From assembly GCA_045586595.1 (NCBI GenBank), contig JAZNAQ010000009.1, forward strand, positions 1 through 31,725: 31,725 nt of DNA, in the 5' to 3' direction. Of the stretch, positions 14,336 through 21,955 are shown one piece after another. Origin of the DNA: SIG480 sp045586595. GTDB lineage: Bacteria > Bacillota > Clostridia > Oscillospirales > JAAYXM01. The first letter of the stretch is position 1. Every line of letters starts with the position of its first letter. The notes beneath the pieces were generated by a model that had not been told where the DNA came from, did not search any database, and saw only the letters and a list, made by a program, of their open reading frames with translations. Made by a program: the position numbers and the translations under genes.

Positions 14336-15664
14336 CTACTTTTTTAAAATTTCTTCTAAAAGGTTTTCATACCCGGGTTTACCAAGTAATGCAAACATAT
14401 TTTTCTTGTATGCCTCAACGCCGGGTTGATCAAACGGATTTACTCCGAGTGTATACCCAGAAAGGCCACAAGCAAACTCAAAGAAGTATACCATATACCC
14501 AAAGTTCTCATCATCGGCACCAGAAAGGTTTATGCAGATATTCGGCACGCCACCGTCTTCGTGTGCGATAGCAGTTCCCTTATATGCATTTTCGTTTACA
14601 AAACCGATACTCTTGCCGGAGAGATAATTAAGCCCGTCAAAATCCTCAGCGTTTTCGGGCACAAGAATCTCAGACCCAGGATTGCCGAAAGAAACAACTG
14701 TTTCCATCAGCATCCGCTCGCCCTGCTGAATATACTGCCCCATAGAGTGAAGGTCTGCCGTAAACTCAACGGATGCGGGAAAAATACCTACATTATCCTT
14801 CCCTTCACTTTCTCCGTAAAGCTGTTTCCACCACTCTGCCATGTATTTGAACTTAGGCTCAAAGCACGCAAGTACCTCTATCTTTTTACCCTTCCGGTAC
14901 ATCACGTTTCTCGCACCGGCATATACCCAAGCAGGGTTTGTAAAGTCCTTTGTATTTACAAGCTTATTCATCGCCTTTTCGGCACCCAAAAGCGCCGCAT
15001 CGACATCAATGCCTGCAACAGCCATCGGAAGAAGCCCTACCGCAGTCAGCACAGAATACCTGCCACCTACATCATCAGGCACAACAAATGTTTCATACCC
15101 TTCATTTGTTGCGAGGTTTTTAAGCGCACCTCGTGTTTTGTCTGTTGTTGCATATATACGGCTTTTTGCGCCGTCTTTGCCGTATTTCTTCTCTATTAGT
15201 TCTTTAAAAATACGAAACGCAACTGCCGGCTCTGTAGTCGAGCCTGACTTCGAAATTACATTTATTGAAAAATCACGGTCACCGATAATTTCAATTACTT
15301 CTTTTAAATAGTCGGTGCTGAGGTTGTTACCGGCAAAGTATACTTCAGGGTACCCATTAGTCTTCTGGTTATACATATTCCCTTTCAAGAACTCAATCGC
15401 AGCACGTGCACCTAGATACGAGCCCCCTATTCCTATAACAACAAGAACATCGGAGTCATTCTTTATCTTCTCGGCACACTTTTTTATACGAGTGAGTTCT
15501 TCCCTATCTATTTCAACAGGCAATCTGAGCCAGCCAAGAAAATCAGCACCTGCACCGGTACCGTTAACCAGCATATCATGGGCTTTGGAAAGTTCACACG
15601 CAATCGAAGCTAAATCCGCTTCAGAAACAAAACTCTTTGCTCTGCTAATGTCAATACTTATCAT
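14336..15664 (-). CDS. pgi: Glucose-6-phosphate isomerase
   Basis: Interconverts glucose-6-phosphate and fructose-6-phosphate at the head of glycolysis. The 442-residue protein is typical for Firmicutes (about 450). It shows VVIGIGGSYLGARAAIEF, the sugar-phosphate-binding segment INVISKSGSTTEPAVAFRIF, ADLHSMGQYIQQGE and the C-terminal VNPFDQPGVEAYKKNMFALL. GAAGGGGTG precedes the ATG. It is transcribed alone from a promoter at 15695-15723. The 3' end is 142 bases from the P-loop gene and carries no obvious terminator. Confidence 0.97.
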   Translation of the reverse strand: MISIDISRAKSFVSEADLASIACELSKAHDMLVNGTGAGADFLGWLRLPVEIDREELTRIKKCAEKIKNDSDVLVVIGIGGSYLGARAAIEFLKGNMYNQKTNGYPEVYFAGNNLSTDYLKEVIEIIGDRDFSINVISKSGSTTEPAVAFRIFKELIEKKYGKDGAKSRIYATTDKTRGALKNLATNEGYETFVVPDDVGGRYSVLTAVGLLPMAVAGIDVDAALLGAEKAMNKLVNTKDFTNPAWVYAGARNVMYRKGKKIEVLACFEPKFKYMAEWWKQLYGESEGKDNVGIFPASVEFTADLHSMGQYIQQGERMLMETVVSFGNPGSEILVPENAEDFDGLNYLSGKSIGFVNENAYKGTAIAHEDGGVPNICINLSGADDENFGYMVYFFEFACGLSGYTLGVNPFDQPGVEAYKKNMFALLGKPGYENLLEEILKK

Positions 15665-15694
15665 TTATTTAACACCCCTTCCGTATCTATTTCT

Positions 15695-15723
15695 ATAATA
15701 CCTCTTAATACATATTTTTTCAA
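15695..15723 (-). promoter_or_regulatory. Sigma-A promoter of pgi
   Basis: On the minus strand TTGAAA (15723-15718) and TATTAT (15700-15695) with a 17-base spacer, about 30 bases before the pgi ATG. Confidence 0.75.
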
Positions 15724-15933
15724 GAAAAATTTGTCGTTAATGATTTATTTACTTTTTATTTCCCTTTTATTAACACTTCCGCAAAAAAATTTCGAAAATC
15801 TCGTGCTACAATAAACATGCAATCAGCAAGAAACGCTTTGCTGTATGCAACCCCATACTCATCCCCCTACAAAGCTCACGGTGTCGTAAGATGCTGTGGG
15901 CTTTGACCATTTATAACCAATCAAATATTCAAG
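15724..15933. other. Unassigned intergenic stretch with two strong hairpins, possible small RNA
   Basis: Between the pgi promoter and the mreB terminator I see no convincing gene. There are two hairpins: TGCA..CAGCAA (15818-15829) with TTGCTG..TGCA (15838-15849), and a 12-bp stem with G-U pairs, CAAAGCTCACGG (15870-15881) with CTGTGGGCTTTG (15894-15905). A TACAAT (15807-15812) on the plus strand could be a -10 box, but no good -35 precedes it. The strand and function of any RNA are unknown. Confidence 0.4.
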
Positions 15934-15937
15934 AAAA

Positions 15938-15972
15938 AAGCCACCGAAAGCCGCAACGGCTTTCGATGGCTT
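15938..15972 (-). terminator. Intrinsic terminator of mreB
   Basis: A 15-bp stem (15938-15952 with 15958-15972, one mismatch) with loop GCAAC. It is followed on the minus strand by TTTTTT. Confidence 0.93.
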
Positions 15973-15988
15973 TAAATGATTTCTGATT

Positions 15989-17020
15989 TTAGGAAAGCAT
16001 CTGCTTTCTTCTTGAAAGATTAAGTGTTCCGTCCTGCATGGATGCAAGGTCATCAAGAGTCTTTCCTGTTCCGTATACAACACAAGAGACCGCTTCATCG
16101 GCAACTCTTGTATCAATGCCGGTTTTAGACTGGATAAGTTCTGCAAACCCCCATACAAGCGAACCGCCGCCGGTAAGGACAATTCCGTTTGTAGAAATAT
16201 CACCGACAAGCTCAGGCGGAGTGCGTTCAAGAACATTGTGTATAGCTTCGACAATTCTTGTTGCCGGCTCTTCAAGTGCCTCATACATTTCACTGGATGT
16301 AACCGTAAATATGCGCGGAAGCCCGGTCATAAGGCAACGGCCTTTAATTTCCATTGAAATTTCTTCAGGACGCGGGAATACACATCCAATATTTATCTTA
16401 AGGTCCTCTGCTGTACGCTCACCAATAAGCACATTGTGCTTGCGGCGTATGTATTTGATAATATACTCATCAAAATCATCGCCGGCAATTTTTATAGAAG
16501 AAGATTCAACTATATTAGAAAGAGATATGACCGCTACATCAGTAGTTCCACCACCGATGTCAATAACCATATTACCATCAGGCTCATCAATTTTTATACC
16601 TGCACCGATAGCGGCAGCAATCGGTTCCTCAATGAGAAACACGCTTCTTGCCCCCGCCTGACGCCCTGCGTCGATAACTGCACGTTCTTCAACCTCTGTT
16701 ATCCCGCTCGGAACGCAGATAACAACACGCGGCTTTATAAGGCTAAAACCACCCATAGCGCGCCTGATAAAGTTCTTTATCATATGCTCTGTCATTTCAT
16801 AATCAGAAATAACACCTCCGCGAAGAGGACGGATAGCTATAATGTTGCCCGGAGTACGTCCAAGCATCTTCTGTGCCTCAAGACCGACTTTAAGAACCTT
16901 ATCTGTTGCTTTGTCCACAGCTACAACAGACGGCTCGCGGAGTACAATACCCTTTCCTTTAACGTATACGAGTATAGATGCAGTACCTAAGTCAATTCCT
17001 ATATCTCTGCTAAACACCAT
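15989..17020 (-). CDS. mreB: Rod-shape-determining protein, MreB/Mbl actin homologue
   Basis: A membrane-associated actin-like ATPase that guides lateral wall synthesis. The 343-residue sequence has phosphate 1 IGIDLGTASILVYVKGKG (8-25), PSGITEVEERAVIDAGRQAG, the phosphate-2 motif VIDIGGGTTDVAVISL and the adenosine motif GIVLTGGGSLVWGF. GAGGTGG lies before the ATG. There is no mreC/mreD beside it, so it may be an Mbl- or MreBH-type paralogue rather than the mreBCD copy. It has its own promoter inside the end of comF and its own terminator. Confidence 0.92.
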   Translation of the reverse strand: MVFSRDIGIDLGTASILVYVKGKGIVLREPSVVAVDKATDKVLKVGLEAQKMLGRTPGNIIAIRPLRGGVISDYEMTEHMIKNFIRRAMGGFSLIKPRVVICVPSGITEVEERAVIDAGRQAGARSVFLIEEPIAAAIGAGIKIDEPDGNMVIDIGGGTTDVAVISLSNIVESSSIKIAGDDFDEYIIKYIRRKHNVLIGERTAEDLKINIGCVFPRPEEISMEIKGRCLMTGLPRIFTVTSSEMYEALEEPATRIVEAIHNVLERTPPELVGDISTNGIVLTGGGSLVWGFAELIQSKTGIDTRVADEAVSCVVYGTGKTLDDLASMQDGTLNLSRRKQMLS

Positions 17021-17052
17021 TTTTTACCACCTCAAAATTTATTCACAATACT

Positions 17053-17080
17053 ATTATAACCCATTTTTTTGATTTTTCAA
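17053..17080 (-). promoter_or_regulatory. Sigma-A promoter of mreB inside the 3' end of comF
   Basis: On the minus strand TTGAAA (17080-17075) and consensus TATAAT (17058-17053) are 16 bases apart. The TATAAT overlaps the comF stop codon. Confidence 0.75.
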
Positions 17081-17740
17081 TTCCTTTTTTCTCGAACGCG
17101 TTTTTGCCACGGTGACTACATAAACTTTATCCGCTCCCGCAGTCTTTAAAACTCTGGCACATTCGCTTACGGTGCTGCCTGTTGTAAGAACATCGTCAAT
17201 CAGTATAACATTTTTCCCCGAAACGTCTACAGAACATAATTCATATGCACCCAACACATTTGCTTTTCTTCTTGACGCATCTGTCTGTCGCGATTGCGGT
17301 GCCGCATCCCTGCATTTTATTAATGTGCGTGTGGGAGCGACTATACCTATTTTGTTGCAAACCTCTTCTGCCAAGAGCTTTGCCTGGTCATACCCTCGGG
17401 ACCTCAGCCTTTTTTTACTGAGCGGAACCCAAGAAATAATATCATATCGCCCTGTGAGGTTATAATTTATGCACTCCTCAAGATATTCTGAAAAATCGAC
17501 AGAATACTTCGAAAGTCCCCCGAATTTATATCTTATCAGAGCGTTTCGTACATCACCCTCATAATAGAAACATGAATATACCCCGTCAACAAACATTATG
17601 CTGTCTTTTAACTCTTGAGGTTTCGTGTATGGCAAAGTAGCTTTACACCTATCGCACACCCCGTCTTTTTCAAGCACGCGCCTACAAAACACACATTTTG
17701 GCGGGAATAAGTATTTATTTAAAAATTCCCAAATTCTCAC
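17054..17740 (-). CDS. comF: ComF family phosphoribosyltransferase-like protein
   Basis: A 228-residue ComFC-type protein. An N-terminal zinc ribbon (Cys16, Cys19, Cys29, Cys32) is followed by a type I phosphoribosyltransferase fold with the PRPP motif VILIDDVLTTGST (177-189) and the segment SRGYDQAKLLAEEV. ComFC homologues take part in DNA uptake or recombination-linked functions; the substrate is unsettled. It lies 32 bases downstream of recD2 on the same strand and is probably co-transcribed, which fits a DNA-processing role. Confidence 0.9.
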   Translation of the reverse strand: MRIWEFLNKYLFPPKCVFCRRVLEKDGVCDRCKATLPYTKPQELKDSIMFVDGVYSCFYYEGDVRNALIRYKFGGLSKYSVDFSEYLEECINYNLTGRYDIISWVPLSKKRLRSRGYDQAKLLAEEVCNKIGIVAPTRTLIKCRDAAPQSRQTDASRRKANVLGAYELCSVDVSGKNVILIDDVLTTGSTVSECARVLKTAGADKVYVVTVAKTRSRKKELKNQKNGL

Positions 17741-17772
17741 GTTACCACCTCACAACAAAGAATGTTTACTTA

Positions 17773-19983
17773 TCAATTCAAAAGCTCGATTATCCTTGCT
17801 TTCAGAGCGCTGTATCTGTTTCTCTGCTTATTATTATTTATCATATATTTTACAACGCCAAAATCTCCGACTATAATGAGCAAATCACGCGCACGAGTCA
17901 TCGCTGTATACAGAACACTTCTGTGAAGTAGCATAGGTGCGGCACTATCACTCACAACCAACACAACTGCTCGAAATTCACTGCCCTGCGATTTGTGAAC
18001 AGTCATTGCATACGCAAGCTCAAGCTCGTTCAACATAGAAAAAGGATAATGAACCAATCTTGAATCAAAATTCACCGTAAGTGTCTCATCACGGTCATCA
18101 ATACTTATAACTTCCCCTATATCACCGTTAAAAATCCCGTAACCAACTTCTCCGCCGTACATGCCATACCAATTTATTGTGTAATTATTTTTAATCTGCA
18201 TTACACGGTCGCCTACGCGAAAAAGCCTGTCCCCTATCTTCTTTTCGTCTTTTCCTTCCTCGGCAGGGTTTAATTCGCACTGAAGCCTTCGGTTTAATTC
18301 AACAGTACCCGTCACATTCTTTCGGCTTACGGATAGTACCTGTATTTGTGACGACGGTATATTCATATTCTCCGGAAGGCGCGTCTTGCACAACTCGAGA
18401 ACTGTTTTTACAAGCTCGTCCTCATTAGTTCTCAACAAAAAGAATAGGTCTTTATCTTTCTTTCGAAAATCGGGAACTTCACCATGGTTTACGGCATGTG
18501 CACCTACAATAATATCGCTTTCCGCTGCCTGACGAAAAATCCTGTCAAGAGAAACTGTAGGAAACATCTGCGAATTTAAAAGGTCTTTAAACACGTTTCC
18601 CGGCCCTACGGACGGTAGCTGGTCTGCATCGCCTACTAAAATAAGCTTACACTTTTGTGGCAATGCCTTTAGTGTCGCCGCAATCAAAGCTATATCCACC
18701 ATAGACATTTCATCTATTATTAAAACATCCGTTTCAAGCGGGTTTTGCTCGTCACGAACAAACAGAGCTTCTGTCCCGCTCTCATTGTAGCAAATCTCAA
18801 GCATGCGGTGTATGGTCTTTGCTTCAACTCCGCAAAACTCGGTTATTCGTTTGGCGGCTCGCCCTGTAGGCGCGGCAATCATCACGCGCAAATCAAGCCG
18901 TTCAAACGCAGACAGCATCCCCCTGATAACAGTAGTTTTACCTGTACCAGGGCCTCCTGTTAAAAGAAGAACAGAATTATTAACAGCCATTTCTATTGCC
19001 CTTTTCTGCAATGGCTCAAAAACAATCTTTCCCTTTGCCTCTGCTTTTTTAATTATCTCATCACAGTTAAAATCTGATTTATTGTTTTTTAGCGATAAGA
19101 TTGCGAGTTTTTTTGCAACATAGCTCTCAGCATCGAAAAGCGCTGCCAAATAGCATGCCGTAACACCGCAAATATCCTCTGAAACCACTTCGCCTTCTGC
19201 AACCAACCGATCAATAGTCTCGTCTATTTCTGAGGTTTCTACACTTAATAATTGCGCTGTTGCGACACAAAGCTTATCACGCGGGATAAAAGAATGGCCT
19301 GCCTCTGAGTTATATCTGAGCTCATATATGACAGCCGCGGTGAGCCTTTCGCGCGCGTTGCCTTCAAAGCCCATATTTATTGCGAGCTTGTCTGCCTTAT
19401 AAAACGGAACGCCTATTTGCGCAGTTGATAATATATAAGGATTTCGGCGTATAACTTCAGTTGCAGAACGTCCGTAATAATGAAACAGAGCTACTGCTGT
19501 TTCAGGTTCGAGCCCGTTTTCATTTACGAACTCCATGAGAAGCATCATTGTATTTTGCAATTCAAACTGCTTACCAATCTGTTCGGCTTTTTTAGCTGTG
19601 ATTCCTGCAATTTCACAAAGCCGCTTAGGATAACGCTCTATAATATAAAGACTCTCATCACCAAACATGGCAACAATCTTTTCTGCTGTTTTTCTCCCTA
19701 TACCGCGGATCGTTCCCGATGCCAGATACTCAAGAATCATATCTGCGGTATTCGGAAGAGTCCTATGAAAGGTCGAAATTTTAAATTGCTCACCATACGA
19801 TGAATGAGTAATCCAGACGCCTGATGCCTCTATGTATTCACCTATTCCGGCAAACGGAACGCACCCCACGGCAATCGTTTCTTCTCCGTTTTCTGTTCGA
19901 AGCTTTAAAACCGCATATCCGTTATCGTCATTGCGGAATATAACGGAGTCTATAACGCCGCTGATTATCAATTCTTCGGTCAT
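17773..19983 (-). CDS. recD2: RecD2 (RecD/TraA-type) DNA helicase
   Basis: A 5'-3' superfamily 1B helicase involved in replication-fork and repair processes in bacteria without RecBC. The 736-residue product has an N-terminal OB-like region, helix-hairpin-helix repeats (about 85-140, GIGRKTAEKIVAMFG), Walker A GGPGTGKT (343-350), Walker B DE (424-425, LIIDEMSMVD), and C-terminal MTVHKSQGSEF and YTAMTRARD. Its length is typical. Its ATG overlaps the stop of the small gene upstream by four bases (ATGA), so translation is coupled, and comF follows. Confidence 0.95.
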   Translation of the reverse strand: MTEELIISGVIDSVIFRNDDNGYAVLKLRTENGEETIAVGCVPFAGIGEYIEASGVWITHSSYGEQFKISTFHRTLPNTADMILEYLASGTIRGIGRKTAEKIVAMFGDESLYIIERYPKRLCEIAGITAKKAEQIGKQFELQNTMMLLMEFVNENGLEPETAVALFHYYGRSATEVIRRNPYILSTAQIGVPFYKADKLAINMGFEGNARERLTAAVIYELRYNSEAGHSFIPRDKLCVATAQLLSVETSEIDETIDRLVAEGEVVSEDICGVTACYLAALFDAESYVAKKLAILSLKNNKSDFNCDEIIKKAEAKGKIVFEPLQKRAIEMAVNNSVLLLTGGPGTGKTTVIRGMLSAFERLDLRVMIAAPTGRAAKRITEFCGVEAKTIHRMLEICYNESGTEALFVRDEQNPLETDVLIIDEMSMVDIALIAATLKALPQKCKLILVGDADQLPSVGPGNVFKDLLNSQMFPTVSLDRIFRQAAESDIIVGAHAVNHGEVPDFRKKDKDLFFLLRTNEDELVKTVLELCKTRLPENMNIPSSQIQVLSVSRKNVTGTVELNRRLQCELNPAEEGKDEKKIGDRLFRVGDRVMQIKNNYTINWYGMYGGEVGYGIFNGDIGEVISIDDRDETLTVNFDSRLVHYPFSMLNELELAYAMTVHKSQGSEFRAVVLVVSDSAAPMLLHRSVLYTAMTRARDLLIIVGDFGVVKYMINNNKQRNRYSALKARIIELLN

Positions 19984-20153
19984 CGTTTTCCCTCACGATT
20001 AATACTTCTTATCTCTTTTATCAAATTATCTATAGAAAACATTTGTCCTCTTTTCTCAGAAAGGATATAATTAAACAAAAAGACGAGAAAAAATATTATA
20101 CAAAGCGATATTACACATGCAAAAACTGCATCTTTTATTACAGAAAAAAGCAT
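19980..20153 (-). CDS. 57-residue single-pass membrane protein upstream of recD2
   Basis: A short frame encodes MLFSVIKDAVFACVISLCII at the start, then FFLVFLFNYILSEKRG, with one membrane span (about 9-31) and a basic, charged C-terminus ending NREGKR. GGAGGTG (20167-20161) lies 7 bases before the ATG, and its TGA overlaps the recD2 ATG as ATGA. Both point to a genuine coupled gene. I know no family for it. Its start codon lies in the right arm of a perfect hairpin with a T run, the probable terminator of the gene before it. If that reading is wrong, the stretch is only a terminator and recD2 leader. Confidence 0.65.
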   Translation of the reverse strand: MLFSVIKDAVFACVISLCIIFFLVFLFNYILSEKRGQMFSIDNLIKEIRSINREGKR

Positions 20154-20181
20154 AGAATAACACCTCCGATGTATTCTATGC
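20144..20181 (-). terminator. Terminator-like hairpin containing the RBS and start of the small gene
   Basis: On the minus strand GCATAGAATA (20181-20172) pairs perfectly with TATTCTATGC (20159-20150) around a 12-base loop that contains GGAGGTG. TTTTTT (20149-20144) follows. It would end the small-multidrug-export transcript, yet it also presents the ribosome binding site and buries the ATG of the 57-residue gene. Confidence 0.75.
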
Positions 20182-20191
20182 AGGTGCTGCG

Positions 20192-20683
20192 TTACGCGTG
20201 AAGTGCAAAAAAATCCAAAGCTCCTATGAAACCATAAGAAACACCACCGACAATTATTGCAGCAATTACAACACCGATAAAAATAGCCGGAAGCGCATCC
20301 TTAAGCCTCATATTAAGCAACCCCGCAAGCATGGCTCCCGTCCATGCCCCTGTTCCCGGAAGCGGAATGGCAACGATAATTGCAAGCCCGATAATCTTAT
20401 ACTTTTCGATAACGCCCTTATTCTTCATCACCCGCTCTTCGCTCCACTCAGCAAAGCGCCGGAATATTTTTTTTGTTTTAAACCAGTTCAGTACCCCTCT
20501 TACACAGAGAATAATAAACGGCGTAAGTAACAAATTCCCAATTATTGACAAGATTATAGTCTCCCAAGCAGGAAGCCCCGCAGCTGCCCCGTACGGAATT
20601 GAACCTCGCAACTCAAGAACCGGGGTCATCGCTATACCAATTATCATCAACGCAGAGCTAAGCTCCATAGAAAGAAACGGCAC
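20192..20683 (-). CDS. Small multidrug export family membrane protein (COG2426-like)
   Basis: A 163-residue polytopic protein with hydrophobic segments near 8-25, 35-60, 95-118 and 130-155. The family-like pieces are ELRGSIPYGAAAGLPAWETI and IPLPGTGAWTGAMLAGLL. The family name is historical; transport activity is not established. I start at the GTG at 20683, which has GGGAAGG at 8 bases, instead of the GTG at 20692. It is transcribed from its own promoter and ends at the hairpin 20144-20181. Confidence 0.8.
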   Translation of the reverse strand: MPFLSMELSSALMIIGIAMTPVLELRGSIPYGAAAGLPAWETIILSIIGNLLLTPFIILCVRGVLNWFKTKKIFRRFAEWSEERVMKNKGVIEKYKIIGLAIIVAIPLPGTGAWTGAMLAGLLNMRLKDALPAIFIGVVIAAIIVGGVSYGFIGALDFFALHA

Positions 20684-20707
20684 AAAACACACCTTCCCTT
20701 TTCTCTG

Positions 20708-20744
20708 ATGTTATAATTATAACATTTTCATCTCGAATAAACAA
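20708..20744 (-). promoter_or_regulatory. Promoter with an 18-bp perfect palindrome over the -10
   Basis: On the minus strand TTGTTT (20744-20739) and TATAAT (20721-20716) have a 17-base spacer. The -10 lies inside the perfect palindrome ATGTTATAATTATAACAT (20708-20725). The palindrome could be a repressor site, or simply an AT-rich symmetry. Confidence 0.6.
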
Positions 20745-20788
20745 GCATTATCGTTATTTCATGTAAAATGGAGAGACATGACACAAAA

Positions 20789-21112
20789 TTACATCACATT
20801 TATAATCCATTCTGCCAGAAAAACAGTTAACGACGAAAAAGCCGCAACTGTGAGCAAACTTTTCTTGCCAAGTGCAAGCACTATTGCAACTGCAAAGCCG
20901 CATGTTGCAGACAAAACAGATGACGTCGAACTAAAAATTGCAGGCACCGTCATTACTGCAAGAACTGTATACGGTATGTAATGCAAAAATGACAGCATTG
21001 TTCTGTTTGTTATTTTTTTCTTTATAAGTACAAGCGGAAGCATTCTTATAAGATATGTTATGCCTGCCATAACCAAGAGGTAAAGAAAGAACGGTGTATT
21101 ATTCATTTTCAT
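20789..21112 (-). CDS. azlD: AzlD: branched-chain amino acid exporter, small subunit
   Basis: A 107-residue membrane protein with four hydrophobic segments. The typical AzlD opening ITYLIRMLPLVLIKKK is followed by FLHYIPYTVLAVMTVPAIF and ends in a C-terminal helix. With AzlC it forms an exporter of branched-chain amino acids (AzlCD/YgaZH type). The gene overlaps azlC by 14 bases, confirming a coupled pair. AGGAG precedes the tandem ATG-AAA-ATG start; either ATG could be used. Confidence 0.92.
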   Translation of the reverse strand: MKMNNTPFFLYLLVMAGITYLIRMLPLVLIKKKITNRTMLSFLHYIPYTVLAVMTVPAIFSSTSSVLSATCGFAVAIVLALGKKSLLTVAAFSSLTVFLAEWIINVM

Positions 21113-21818
21113 ATTTCTCCTTTACTTCAATAGGAAAAACAAAGGCAAACAGCAAGCTTGCCGTTACCGCACATATTATCACCGCAAAGCCATCGGGCAC
21201 ATTTTTTAAAAACGGCAGAAATTCAAAACCACAGCTAAGCACTATTGACAAAGTAACCACCAATGCCGTTTTTGTATTTTTTTTCATTTCAGGAACAACG
21301 ATAGCCACAAACATTCCGTATATTGCAATTCCCAGTGCCGACACCACTCCTGCCGGAAGAATATTGCCCGCAAGAGAACCTATTAACGTACCGATACTCC
21401 AACCGAGATACGGCGTAAGTATCAGACCATACATATAGTTTCTTTTGACATTATGGTTCTTTCCCGACGCAACCGCAAACACCTCATCGGTATTTACAAA
21501 TGCAATCACAAATCTGTCAAACAAGCGTATAGACTTATCCATTTTCTGCGACAACGAAGTCGACATAAGTGCATACCTGAGATTTATTATAATCTGGCAC
21601 AATGCAAGTTCAGCAAGAGACCCGCCGGCAGTAATTATGGGGACTGCCGCGAGCTGACCCGCCGAGGTTACGTTGGTCATTGATATAAATAGTGTTTCTA
21701 AAACACCAAGACCGCTGTCTGTAGCGAATATGCCAAATGCAAAAGCGACAGATATGTACCCAAGGCAAATCGGCATTCCGTCTATTATCCCTTTTATAAA
21801 ACCACTTTTTCTTTTCAT
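21099..21818 (-). CDS. azlC: AzlC: branched-chain amino acid exporter, large subunit
   Basis: A 239-residue polytopic protein. GIIDGMPICLGYISVAFAFG and FISMTNVTSAGQLAAVPII, the latter carrying the family's AGQ motif, identify AzlC/YgaZ. It lies 137 bases downstream of the choloylglycine-hydrolase-family gene on the same strand, with no clear terminator between (only AAGAATTCTT plus T's). It may therefore be transcribed with that gene. GGGCGGA is the ribosome binding site. Confidence 0.93.
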   Translation of the reverse strand: MKRKSGFIKGIIDGMPICLGYISVAFAFGIFATDSGLGVLETLFISMTNVTSAGQLAAVPIITAGGSLAELALCQIIINLRYALMSTSLSQKMDKSIRLFDRFVIAFVNTDEVFAVASGKNHNVKRNYMYGLILTPYLGWSIGTLIGSLAGNILPAGVVSALGIAIYGMFVAIVVPEMKKNTKTALVVTLSIVLSCGFEFLPFLKNVPDGFAVIICAVTASLLFAFVFPIEVKEKYENE

Positions 21819-21955
21819 ACATTCCGCCCGTCTTTTTTATTGTTTTTGTAAAATGTCTATGTGTTTAAACTAATTGGTAACTCCTTCCAGTGCCACAGGG
21901 CGCAGTGAATAAAAGAACAAAAAAGAATTCTTGCTTTTTCATTCTCTAAATTTAA

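Noticed and set aside
14426..15199. Plus-strand frame of 257 codons opposite pgi
   Set aside because: It is fully antisense to a well-conserved gene with no start signal; Cys/Ile-rich composition is typical of an antisense shadow.
15859..16293. Minus-strand frame of 144 codons ending in the pgi-mreB gap
   Set aside because: It overlaps the mreB end in another frame, then runs through the mreB terminator and a hairpin. It is a shadow frame.
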